64,000 nt of DNA from Bostrychus sinensis (Eukaryota > Chordata > Actinopteri > Gobiiformes > Eleotridae), in contig CM036244.1 in the NCBI GenBank assembly GCA_020698575.1, positions 12,748,534 through 12,812,533 of the forward strand. The letters run 5' to 3'. Of this stretch, positions 54,781 through 64,000 are shown one piece after another. The notes under the pieces were generated by a model, which made no database searches, was not told the DNA's origin, and worked only from the letters and a program-made list of their open reading frames with translations. The stretch's first letter is position 1, and each line of letters begins with the position of its first letter. Position numbers and translations under genes: made by a program.

Positions 54781-55551
54781 TAAATAATTTCAGTGCATAC
54801 TTTAAGTTTAGCCTTGAAGACATTAGCAATAATAAACGTTTCTACTTAATTTTACATTTACAAAATTATGTGACCGTGTTCTTCTCAAGGTTGTGTCCCC
54901 TTAATGTTAGAATTTTGTGGTTGGAGGACATTTCTTTAACTAGTATTTCACAAAGCATATATTTGCATTTTAAAAACTTTAAGAGATTAAGCTCTGCAAA
55001 TGTGGGTTCAGGGCTTTTTTTTTTTTTAAAGAGTGAGAGAATAAAGTAAGTAATATTGCAGCTGTATAGAAAAGCACAACATGCAAACAAACAAACAAAC
55101 AAACAGACCTTTATTGTTTGGTGAGACTGTGAGCCAAATAAATGTCAGATTGACAGATGCACCAGTCTCAGCGTCTGCCTCGTTTTGATTTGAATCTGTT
55201 TATCCCTATCTCCCAAACACAGAAAAAGGCTGAACCAATTACGATTCACCCGAAATGTCACGTACAGGTGGGATGCTCAACCGCAGAGTTTAATGAACAT
55301 TTGGCTTGTGATCAACAGATTAGGAGCGGCTGGATGTTCAGCAATCATTCACAATATTAATGTTTACCAAAAACTGTAGCCGGTGATGAAAATATGTCAA
55401 AACAGGTGTTGATAAAAGAAAAGGTTGTTTGTTATTCGACTGTGACAAAACAAGCTGAGATAACTACTTCCATCCATGCATAGACAAGAACTGCAATGTC
55501 TTTAAACCATAATTACTGATGCTTCACAGTGGAAACAATTAGATTTAAAAC
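54781..55551. other. Unassigned DNA
   Basis: A (CAAA)n run at about 55084-55106. No gene or family recognised. Confidence 0.4.
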
Positions 55552-55552
55552 A

Positions 55553-56055
55553 GAAATACTTAAAGCTTTTTCAGACTTTTGGAAATAATTTTGGAAACAT
55601 TTGCATTAGCATTTCTTGTTTTATAACTTAAAATAATGTATATGCATGGAAAGTTTGCAGAGAACATTAGGAGTCTGATGTCCTCTGCGGAAAGAGGTGG
55701 GGAATAAACAAAGCATAAAATGGCTATTTAGCACAGCTATTAGCAACATGATGCTGACAGATGAGCTAACAGATTTGTAGTGACGCCATTTTAAGAGCTC
55801 AAATGATCAGAATGAGTCCAGTGACAGTGTATGGGCTTTAGAAATGCACAGGAGCACTCCCTTGTTTCATGTGTCTGCATAGAGCGTTGGAGCTTTTGAG
55901 AAGGGGACAGCCTCAGCAGACAGGATTACTCACACAAGCGTGAATGCATAAAAATACGACTCCAGGTATGTTTTTGAGGTGCACACAACATTACAACAGG
56001 GTAAAAGCTAAAAAAAATCAATTCAAAGGTCAATTCAGCAAAATAGTGGACCTTA
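55553..56055 (-). mobile_element. MITE-A copy
   Basis: Body words 'tttggaaacatttgcattag', 'agcataaaatggctatttag', 'tgacagatgagctaacagat' and 'cgactccaggtatgtttttg' and the end 'agcaaaatagtggaccttaa' identify the family. The left TIR is reduced to 'cttaaagctttttcagactt'. Confidence 0.75.
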
Positions 56056-56390
56056 AAATATTTTTAAGGTCTTGGAGAAGCAAATGAGACCAAATGCACA
56101 GGTTTTGTGGTATGAAGTCAGAAAACAAACTTTTATACCAACTTACTATGCTTTCAAACTCCCAAAAGCCTTTACTTAGGCACATAAAACATATTTACAT
56201 ACATTTTTATCATAAAAAGCATGGGGGCATTTTTTTTCTTGATTTTCTTATTTTCTTGATTTATAAGTCTTTATTAGATTGCACAGTGAAGAATTAACAG
56301 AAAGTTATGGGTGACTCAGCAACATTTGGTTATTTTTTTAAAGTTCAAACTCTAATCCACAACATCAAAGCAAGCTGTAAAGTTGCTCTT
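56056..56390. other. Unassigned DNA
   Basis: T-rich near 56230; nothing recognised. Confidence 0.4.
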
Positions 56391-56394
56391 GATA

Positions 56395-56442
56395 CAGTAT
56401 GTGCTGCATGCTCAACCAACTGAGCTATACCACGCAACAATA
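56395..56442 (-). mobile_element. tRNA-like head fragment
   Basis: The minus strand reads 'gcgtggtatagctcagttgg' then TTGAGCATG, an A-box-bearing 5' half of a tRNA-like sequence. No matching B box or acceptor stem follows, so it is a SINE or tRNA pseudogene scrap, not a functional tRNA. Confidence 0.55.
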
Positions 56443-56574
56443 TAAAAACTTTTAATTTTGATCCTCAGTCATACAAGCACAATATTCTCCAGTATGAGCA
56501 CCTCAGTGTGGCTGCCAGACAATGTGTGCTATCCTTTTTAACATATTGTCGAGATAGCATCCATTGTTGTAATT

Positions 56575-56735
56575 TTTCTTTTTCTCTTTTCGGCTGTTCC
56601 CTTTAGAAGTAGCCACAATGAATCATCTGCACCCCTACACTGCTCTATCCTCTGCATCCTCTTCTCTCACTTCAACTAACTTCATGTGCTCCATAAATCT
56701 CTGTACATGTCCAAACCATCAATTATGGCATATTG
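56575..56735 (-). mobile_element. LINE ORF2 3'-end fragment, minus
   Basis: 'tttcggctgttccctttaga', 'ctatcctctgcatcctcttc' and 'tctctgtacatgtccaaacc' are reverse complements of the ORF2 end seen at 44815-45105. Confidence 0.7.
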
Positions 56736-56799
56736 TCTGTTGGTTTCCTGGTTAAATTCATAGCATTTTATATTTTAGTCCGTACTCTTATTAAAGTTT

Positions 56800-57050
56800 C
56801 ATCATTAAAATGAGAAGGTGTTAGGCTTCACTAATAAAACAAGTGTCTGTCAACGTGTGCTTATTATGTGCTGAGCTACTGTCTTCAAATCCTGGCTGGG
56901 CGGATAAGACTTGTTTAGTGTCCAGTGATAAAATCTCTTGGAGGACTTTTAATTAGTGTATGTTCAATGAAGCAGAGGACTTTGCTAACCATTTCTTTCC
57001 AATGTTCGTGCATGAGTAAAAACTTCTAATTAATTAAGCCTACCTCTCTC
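56800..57050. promoter_or_regulatory. Candidate conserved noncoding element
   Basis: Homeodomain-type words in unique DNA: CTTTTAATTAGTG (56946-56958) and TTCTAATTAATTAAGCC (about 57024-57040), with CGTGTGCTTATTATG at 56854-56868. Inference from motif clustering. Confidence 0.28.
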
Positions 57051-57688
57051 CACACACACATCTGAAGAGTTTGTCTGAATGATACAGCAACCGGAAAAGA
57101 AATAGTACGACAAGACAAGCAATGGCTATTTTCAAACAGAGCCACAACATAAAAGCTGCAAAAATCTCTTCAAGTCCACAGACAAATGATGCGCTTTAAC
57201 AACAATTTAGCAGAAAGTCCCAGAGGCCGTAACTCCAGCCTGCTCCCCAAACATCTGCTGCTCCCCACTGCTCGGCGGATCAAGATCTATGGGTCCTCAC
57301 GGGCAGCGCTAAGAGGACGAAGTGACTCTATGGAGCACTCAGGGGACAGAGGTTGTGCTGCGAGTGCAACACTCTGTCACTCCACAGGAACACACCACAG
57401 TCATACACAGGAGAGAGTATTTTTAACAGCAACTAGAAAGAATGAGTTAGTCTAAAAATGTTTGATGGTAATCCTGAAAATAATCTTTATCTGTGATTCT
57501 CCACTTTACAACATAAAGTGTAGTGCTTTGATTTTACAGAAAACATTGCCTGTCTGCAGAATTAGCAACCCACACTGTGAAAACCATGTCAAAATATTGT
57601 GACATTTCAGTATAAAACTTAATAATACATTTGGATATCTGAATTTGTTATTGTATGATTTTGTTCCACTGGGGCTATGTTGTGCAAA
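57051..57688. other. Unassigned DNA
   Basis: An 89-codon plus frame (57186-57455) has no recognised domain. No repeat family recognised. Confidence 0.35.
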
Positions 57689-57689
57689 A

Positions 57690-58000
57690 TTGACATTTCT
57701 GAGCTTTGTACCATGTGATTATGTTCTGTCATCACAAACATTTACGCCATAAACATTCATGTTTAAGTAATCCTCCATTCTCTGGCACAGCCTTTTTGAA
57801 GTCTCAAAACGCTTGGTTCCACAAACCTCTGCCTCTCCCACAAACCACGCCCACTGACCAATCAACAAGCCCTCTACATCCAGTCTGCTCTTATTTATTT
57901 ATCAGAATAAAAAGGTCTACAGCTCTGTTTCCATTGATGCCTCAGCTGTTTTTGATTTTAAAATGGCATCATACGAAAGGTTTAAGGAAGTCAAGAACAT
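57690..58000 (+). mobile_element. MITE-B, left two thirds
   Basis: 'ttctgagctttgtaccatgt', 'gtttaagtaatcctccattc', 'tctggcacagcctttttgaa', 'ctctacatccagtctgctct' and 'atggcatcatacgaaaggtt' match the body of 48010-48530. It breaks off near 58000, 58 bp before the tail of the LINE at 58058. The 108-codon frame inside is repeat-derived. Confidence 0.75.
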
Positions 58001-58057
58001 CAGAGTCGGTTCTCTTACACTGCTCAGATTAATCTCCTTCCTCTGTTTTGCCGACTA

Positions 58058-59400
58058 CTTACCGTCTAAACTTAGACTTAGACTTAGACTGACTTTATTC
58101 ATCCCCATGAGGAGAAATTCAGATTGTCCGGTAGCACACATCAAACAAGAAACACAAATCTAAGAATCATTCAGAAAACAGCATAAAAATACATTTACAA
58201 TAAATAAGTGAATAAATAGTTAAAAAGTTATTAGCGATAGTAATAAAGTCCACATTAGCAAGAGCTGTTAAACAGTCTGATAGCAGCAGGAATAAACGAA
58301 TCTCCTGAACCTCTCGGCCCTGCACCGCAGAGAGAGGAACCTATCACTGGCTCTACTTTTCTGAGCAGCCACAGTCTTGTGGAGAGGGTGCCTGCTATTG
58401 TTGAGGATGGAATGGATCATGCTCCTCATCCTCCTCTCAACAATGGCCCCCACTCAGTCCACTCTCACCCCCATCACAGAAACACATTTTCTGATCAGCT
58501 TGGCAAGCCTGCTACTATCCCTTACAGCAAGACTGCTGCCCCCACACACAACTCCAAAGAAAAGAGCACCTGCCACAACTGGCTGATAAAAGACATGTAA
58601 CATTCACTGCAGACATTAAAAGGTTTCAGTCTTCTAAGAAAGAAGAGCCTGCTCTGTCCTTTTTTGTACACTTCTCTTGTGTGTACCGACCAGTCCAGTT
58701 TGTTGTCCAGATGGACTCCAAGATATTTATACGACTGCATCATCTGAATTGTCTCTCCTCCTATTGAGCCAGGCAGATGATCACATTTCTTTCTGCTAAA
58801 GTCCACTATCATCCCCTTGGTCTTAGATGTGTTTAAGATTAAACCATTGCTCTTACTCCACGCTGTGAATGCGCTGATGACCTCCCTGTATTCCACTTCA
58901 TCCCCTCCCCTCACACACACCACGACTGCTGTATCGTCAGAGTACTTCTGAATGTGACAAGATGCAGATTTATATGAAAAAATCTGCAGTGTACAGGGTA
59001 AAGAGGAATGGCGATAGTACTGTCCCCTGAGGTGCCCCGGTGCTGCTCACCAGCGTCTTTGACAAGCACTCCCCCAGTCTGACATATTGTGGCCGCTCGG
59101 TCAGATAGCTGTAGATCCAAGAAACAAGAACAGGATCCACTCCCATCCTCTCCATTTTCTCCCTCAAAATCAGCGGCTGTATTGTGTTGAATGCACTTGT
59201 AAAGTCAAAAAACATCACCCACACCTAACACCCAGTCTCATCTAAGACAGAGACTGGTGCAGCATGTAGAGCACGGCATCATCCATAGGCAAACTGTAAT
59301 GGATCTAGGACATGCAGCACCTGCGGTCTGAGGAGCCGAAGTACTATCCTTTCAAAGGTCTTCATAATAACAGACGTAAGGGCTACCCGAAGTTGTATCT
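58058..59400 (-). pseudogene. LINE reverse transcriptase (CR1/L2/Rex1-like), best-preserved copy
   Basis: This encodes the target-primed reverse transcriptase of a non-LTR retrotransposon, and is the most complete copy here. In minus-strand order: a fingers remnant (LDPLQFAYG-like, near 59300), motif A FFDFTSAFNTIQPL (about 59180-59215) with the catalytic Asp, a GVDPVLVSWIYSYLTERPQY block, motif B SSTGAPQGTVLSPFLFTLYT (about 58985-59045), and motif C with YSDD near 58939-58950 in another frame (the usual form is YADD). Then come the thumb (KTKGMIVDFSRKK, YKYLGVHLDNKLDW, RLFFLRRLKPFNV at 58620-58830) and a C-terminal SILNNSRHPLHKTV block (58340-58430). The 3' end reads GGATGAATAAAGTCAGTCTA followed by AGTCTAAG repeats (58058-58105). 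At least two frameshifts make it inactive; the 5' end is truncated. Confidence 0.88.
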
Positions 59401-60239
59401 ATTGAGCCCCATGCCTTCTTCTTTACACTGTCCTTCATCCTTTGCTGTAAATTAGATTATATTTCTCCCCCTCAAAAATTTAGTGGCGCCTATTTCCTGT
59501 GTTTCCCTGGCTGTAGCTCGGTAGATTGTTGCTGAGCCTCTTGAAAAATAGAAAAATAGAAGCTGTGAAAAAGTCAAGAAAGAGATTTATTTATTGCAAT
59601 GTAGCTTTTACCTCCATTTTTTTTTATATCTGTCCATTGATTTGAAACACCTACAAGAGAGTGACCATATGTATTAGTTCTACAAGACTCACATGAAGAT
59701 CTGAGCTTATACCATTGCACTGAGGCATGTAAATTGGTTGGACTTGTCTCATGTCCACTGAGACCGTCCTCTGAAGTGTTCTCCAGCTCCTCAGTAGTTT
59801 TTTATGGAACTGGAGCTGTGAGGGTTAGAGATGTAGCAGCTTGTATGTGTTTGAAGCTCGTCTTGTTCGCAGTAGAGCACCCCCTCGGAGGGACGAGTAC
59901 TCTGGGACAGTGTTTCTTAATAGGATCCATGATGTATGTGAAAGCCCCAAGTGTAGGCTGCCACACGCGGGACACACTATCACCAGGATGAGGACAGAAA
60001 ACACTGCTTTACTGATTCATTTGCTTAAGTGTGGGTTCTTGTGTACACATTTTATTTGTTATTATGCAGTACTTTTGTGAGTGTTTGTCAATCCTGCTGC
60101 AAATAGTCAATAATAGCCAGAGAAAGAAAACGAGAAATGCTGTCTTCTTGACCATGTTCTCACTGCAGGAAAAAGGTGACCTATATGTAATTTTTGCTGG
60201 AATATTTTAACTAAATAACATTTCGTGTTGATAATCCTT
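59401..60239. other. Unassigned DNA
   Basis: The stretch 59730-60000 is less A+T-rich, with overlapping plus frames (59734-59991, 59841-60080) and no domain. Nothing else recognised. Confidence 0.35.
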
Positions 60240-60575
60240 TAAAACATATTTTAAAAATATGTTCTGAACCAAAATATCAAGCATAAATATCTTTTAATCA
60301 GTGGTGTGCAGGCAATAAGTCAGTAAAATTAATGGAAAAACATATTTTTGGAGGAAGAACCCAACATTTTTTTTTCTTCAAGTGACTAATTTCCAATTTT
60401 AATAAGTGAAACTGCTGTAAACATATGTTATGTACCATGTGGGCATTTTAAATACTATTTATTAATGTGTAAGTTATTTTTTTGTGTCTTGGAAATTTAG
60501 TCAAAAGTTTTGGAAAAGCTATGGAAAAGTCATGGAAAATTCTTGGTAAAAAGTGTATGAAGCCTTATTAGAGGG
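60240..60575 (-). mobile_element. TIR element relative of 45825-46357, minus
   Basis: The minus strand has 'ttccatgacttttccatagc' then 'ttttccaaaact' (60508-60540) and 'ttactgacttattgcctgca' (about 60309-60328), matching in order the text of 45850-46110. The CAGGGTTCAT end is decayed to 'ggcttcatac'. About the left 60% is present. Confidence 0.6.
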
Positions 60576-61080
60576 GGGCTTATATCGTGGTAAGTACAAT
60601 TGTAGTAAGTACTTTGACCAGGGTATGATAACTTCAGGGCCAAATTTCCAGACTAAGGCTACCCTTGTGCCGGTCCCAAGCCCAGATAATTAGAGGGTTG
60701 TGTTCAGAAAGTCTTCTGACATAAGATGGAAGCAGCGGAAAGAAAATGATTAAAGGGTCTACAGAGCCAGTTTAATAGCTCGACGGAGAGTCAAAAATCA
60801 CTTGTATTGTATTTGTTTGTGTAAAGTGTTTTGAGTATTACACTAAAGTAAGTGCACAGTGAACTTTTACTGCAGTACTATGCATGGCAGTCATGGCAGG
60901 GTAGTTTTAGACCAGGTGTGGGCATTTGCAATGTAAAGAGTCTTTCAATTATGAAAAAAATAAAAACAGCAGCGATTTATTTTCAGCTTGAAACTGCAAA
61001 CAAATGTTCAAAAGTCTGCTTTTATTTCTGAGAATTTTTATTATGATTATTATTTTATTTTTTTATTTTTTTTGACTCCC
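60576..61080. other. Unassigned DNA with a LINE scrap
   Basis: 'tgtgccggtcccaagcccag' (60668-60687) is the reverse of the LINE 3' words GGGCTTGGGACCGGCACA. T- and A-rich tracts at 60954-60966 and 61036-61071. Confidence 0.45.
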
Positions 61081-61304
61081 CTTAAATTGCAACTAAGTCA
61101 TCAGTCTCGGTCCATTCTCCATCGTTGCCAGCAGGGGGCGACAGACACCTAATCCAAACTTTCTCTGCAAAGTGAAAGTAACAGCTCCCCAACAGATGTT
61201 TTTTCATACATTTACATTATTTAGTAATAACATGAAAAATACTGATGCAAAGGTGTCAAAAATATTTCAGAAAGCCTAAAAAAAGCATAATAAGGGCCCT
61301 TTAA
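61081..61304 (+). mobile_element. MITE-A, right half
   Basis: 'ccagcagggggcgacagaca', 'aaagtaacagctccccaaca' and the end 'gcataataagggccct' followed by TTAA (61301-61304) match the right half of the family. Confidence 0.75.
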
Positions 61305-61724
61305 ACCTAGAACCTGTCATTGCAAATGTAATGTAATGCTATGTAGTAAACCTTGCTGCTATTGCTTGGGGACAGCAATAAACAGCGACATGATAAAGAT
61401 AGTCCCTGCCCTATAAGATGTGAACAGATGAATAGGAATATTAGTCTGCCTCTTCTTTTGTATCTTTGAGTCCGCACCAGAGTGCACACTCTTCAACTGT
61501 GCTCCTTATTAATTATTAAAGCCCACAGATGAATCTTTCATGCACAGGAAATTAAAGAACACAGTGTGGAGTAGTTGGATGAAAGAGGCCACAAAATGAC
61601 TGGATCAGAGAAAGAGCAGAGGACAGAGGGAGAAATGGGAAGTAGTACAAGAGGAGAGAGCCAGAGGTAATTCACAAAATGGTAAGAGAAAAGGTTTATA
61701 GTAATACATGCTGAATATTGATTG

Positions 61725-61726
<2 letters not shown>
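61305..61726. other. Unassigned DNA
   Basis: Nothing recognised; minus frames (61307-61489, 61538-61810) have no domain. Confidence 0.4.

Positions 61727-61755
<29 letters not shown>
61727..61755. repeat. Poly-A run
   Basis: Twenty-nine consecutive A. No retroelement body that would explain it as a tail is recognised next to it. Confidence 0.95.
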
Positions 61756-61758
<3 letters not shown>

Positions 61759-61829
61759 CTGTGTAAAAAGGGTCAAATAAGGTATGTGAATACTGGCTGT
61801 TGCTGTCCAAAGCTCCAAGACTTGATATA

Positions 61830-62245
61830 CACTATATTTCCAAAAGTATTCGCTCACCTGCATTTACACACATATGAACTTAAGTGATTCTTACCATTCT
61901 TTCAGAAGTGCATTTGTGAGGTCAGACACTGATGTTGGATGAGAAGGCCTGGCTCACAGTCTTCACTCTAATTCATCCCAAAGGTGTTCTGTCAGGTTGA
62001 GGTCAGGACTCTGTGCAGGTTCAGTCAACTTCTTCCACACCAAACTCACTCATCCATGTCTTTATGGACTGTGCTTTGTGCACTGGTGCAGTCATGTTGG
62101 AACAGGAAGTGGCCATCCCCAAACTTTTCCACAAAGTTTTCCACAAAGCTGCAGGTGCTTGATTTTATCACCTGTTGCCATGGAAGTGATTGGAACACCT
62201 GAATTCAGTTATTTGGGTGGGCAAGTGAATACTTTTGGAAATAAG
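61830..62245 (-). mobile_element. Tc1-type transposon, internally deleted, copy 3
   Basis: The left TIR CACTATATTTCCAAAAGTAT is preceded by TA (61828-61829). The right end 'gtgaatacttttggaaataa' has lost its last bases. The internal text is a shortened version of the copies at 8131 and 50020, carrying the antisense of the transposase C-terminal half. Confidence 0.85.
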
Positions 62246-62361
62246 TTTTATGTAAATTGCTTATTTTTAAGTCACAGTCAAGTGTCACATAGTGGGACTA
62301 GTAAACTGGATATCACTATGTAATTTTATGTTCTGTCATTTCCTGGTAAGTATTGTATGTA

Positions 62362-62730
62362 CACTGGTCAGACATAACATTATGACCACCTGCCTATAAA
62401 GCAGCCCCATATGCAACAATCTGTGATACACACAGTATTTACAGTACAATACACAGTGTATTCTGACACCTTTCTGTCAGAACCGGCATTAACTTTGTCA
62501 CCAGTGCTCCACCAATCACAGGTTTACCACAGCTCTATAGACAATGACCACTACAGAAAAGGAACAACCCACAAGAGATGCTCTGACCCAGGCGTCAAGC
62601 CATTTGTCTTTGTAAAAGTTGCTCAAATCCTTTCGCTTGCCTTTTTTCTTGCTTCTAACACATCAACTTTGAGGACAAATTGTTCACTTACTGCCATGGT
62701 AAAGAGATATCTGTGTTATTCACATATAGA
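62362..62730 (-). mobile_element. Second Tc1-type family, MITE-like remnant
   Basis: CACTGGTCAGACATAACATT then ATGACCACCTGCCTA at 62362-62396, preceded by TA (62360-62361), is the terminus of another fish Tc1-type family. Antisense transposase text follows ('ttctgtcagaaccggcatta', 'gagatgctctgacccaggcg', 'tcaaatcctttcgcttgcct'). The right terminus is lost. The 109-codon plus frame is antisense to the transposase and not a gene. Confidence 0.75.
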
Positions 62731-63600
62731 TGGTTTTTAATTAAATTAGAAAGCCTCTTTGCTGAGTTTCTACCGATATTATTCAACAGGGACATGCCTG
62801 AAAATATGTTGTCAGTTTTGTTGCAAAGAAAGAATTTTACAACACTTTATTCCAGGTTTTGGTATCCACAATCCATTTTATTCAGTTCACGTCGTCTCAC
62901 TCTAGACCAAAGTTAAGACAACCACAAATATAACTGTAGCTCATAGTGGAGACATTGACCAGCAAGGGAAAAGAAAAATAATTTCAAGTGCAACGTCTGT
63001 CGATGTCAAGTGGAGCTCAAACTTGAAATGACATTGCCAAAGCAACAATCGATCACCTGGATAGACACCTGACTCGAATAGGGACAAGCTTTTGGACAGG
63101 CAAGCGGTTTATAAACTCTGGTGATTGCACTAGTTAGTCCACACTGAACTGATTTGAGCAATTGGTTTTGTGATGGCCTTTGCATTAAAACCTTCAGGAA
63201 TATCTAATCTCACCTGACACTGATTGTCAGTGCACGCCCCCAATGAGACTTCTGACCATGACCGATGACTGTCATTTAATCATCTGTAGATTATAGCCTG
63301 GCTTGGATGTGTAGATGTGATGTGAGGCTCTAGTTTGTTGTGTTGTGTTAACTTAATGCTCCTTTAGGAGTATTCTTTGTTTAACTTCCTCCCTTATTCC
63401 CCTAAAGCCCTATTTGCATGGGATTGTATAACCTAGGGACCTCCAGTAATTTGTAATAATTGCTGAGGTCGTCTGTGATTTTCCTAAAAGATCATAAAAG
63501 CAAAATATCTTTTATTGCTCTTATTTGCATCTGTATCTAAACTATATTAATAATAAAATGTCTCCTTTGGTCCTTCTCTGAACTGAATACTTTTTTCACT
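62731..63600. other. Unassigned DNA
   Basis: No gene or family recognised. The part 63210-63380 is unique-looking. Confidence 0.4.
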
Positions 63601-63601
63601 G

Positions 63602-63868
63602 TTTAAAAAAAAAAAAAAAAAAGTTGTTATGCCAATGTTAAACTTAAAAGTTTTTGGAGCAACATGGAGGCTCTTTTGGAAAGTTTGGACGTTTTTTGTG
63701 CTAACGTTAGATCAAGAGAGACGTATCGCAGTGAATGGATTAAGAGAGAGGGACGCCTGCTGTTTAAGAAGAGAAAAATCGGGAAACAATGGATGACATA
63801 CGTCGTATCGTGAGGTAAAGATTGTTTTTTTTTGCCAGTACTGGAAAGCAACATAAAAGATGGTAAGT
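63602..63868 (+). other. Exon-like short open frame with splice-donor-like sites
   Basis: After an A18-type run, an ATG at 63664 opens a 49-codon frame ending TGA at about 63811. The product is basic in its second half (EWIKREGRLLFKKRKIGKQW). It loosely recalls the first strands of a pleckstrin-homology fold, a weak resemblance only. GAG|GTAAAG at about 63812-63819 and ATG|GTAAGT at 63860-63868 resemble 5' splice sites. This could be a 5' exon running off the window, or chance. No promoter is evident. Confidence 0.2.
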
Positions 63869-64000
63869 AAAGCTAGAAACAGGGGTTTTTATTATAAATC
63901 TGTGTGGTTGTCAATATGTCATATCCGTAATAAAGTATGTAAAATTGAGTAAATTGCAGACATCTCTTATCCCGAATTCCCTCCTAAAAACACTGACGGT

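Noticed and set aside
56395..56442. Possible tRNA gene on the minus strand
   Set aside because: Only the 5' half is present, with no anticodon or T arm.
62411..62740. 109-codon plus frame
   Set aside because: Antisense to Tc1-type transposase text.

Overview
This window looks like a piece of a ray-finned (teleost, probably percomorph-like) fish genome. The evidence is the repeat content: decayed Tc1/mariner transposons of the types common in fish, hAT-like and TTAA-flanked short DNA transposons, tRNA-headed SINEs with a GGGATCAATAAAG-type tail, 5'-truncated jockey/CR1/L2-like LINEs, one LTR element with a retroviral-type integrase remnant, and many microsatellites in visibly A+T-rich DNA. 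No complete protein-coding gene, rRNA, functional tRNA, CRISPR array or bacterial-style operon is visible. Nearly all open frames are short chance frames or fragments of transposon proteins. The stretch reads as intergenic or intronic DNA. It may flank a developmental gene, because several non-repetitive stretches rich in homeobox/SOX/forkhead-type motifs resemble conserved noncoding elements; that cannot be confirmed without alignment.

Layout. 1-515 is a Tc1/mariner transposase relic. 0.5-6.5 kb holds short DNA transposons (called MITE-A here), one interrupted at a TTAA site, plus a retroposed fragment with 20-bp target duplications. 7-10.4 kb is a stack of insertions: a tRNA-like SINE, a Tc1 element inside a second short transposon family (MITE-B), and SINE pieces around a duplicated block whose sister copy lies 1 kb downstream. 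11.6-16.2 kb has LINE 3' ends, a SINE and a minisatellite arm. 19.7-25.2 kb has another LINE and a composite about 4 kb long: a hAT-like element carrying an 11-bp minisatellite into which an LTR element inserted (TTAT duplication), later losing most of its 5' LTR, gag and pol.

25-45 kb is mostly unassigned DNA with a nested hAT-like element (27.36-28.2 kb), a TAG/TGG hairpin-bearing array (29.5-30.1 kb), LINE remnants, MITEs A, B and C, a SINE and a G+C-richer patch near 43.1 kb. 45-64 kb continues with a nested DNA transposon, further MITEs, three Tc1-type elements, a 92-bp AT tract, the best-preserved reverse-transcriptase fragment (58.06-59.4 kb, minus strand) and an exon-like short frame at the right edge.

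The parts do not work together as a pathway. The informative content is insertion order, target-site duplications, microhomology junctions and candidate cis-regulatory DNA. I found no convincing new system; the most unusual items are the 11-bp minisatellite found in two transposon contexts, the direct paralogous proof of TTAA targeting, the SINE template-switch-like rearrangement and the hairpin array. MITE-A, -B and -C are labels made for this report.
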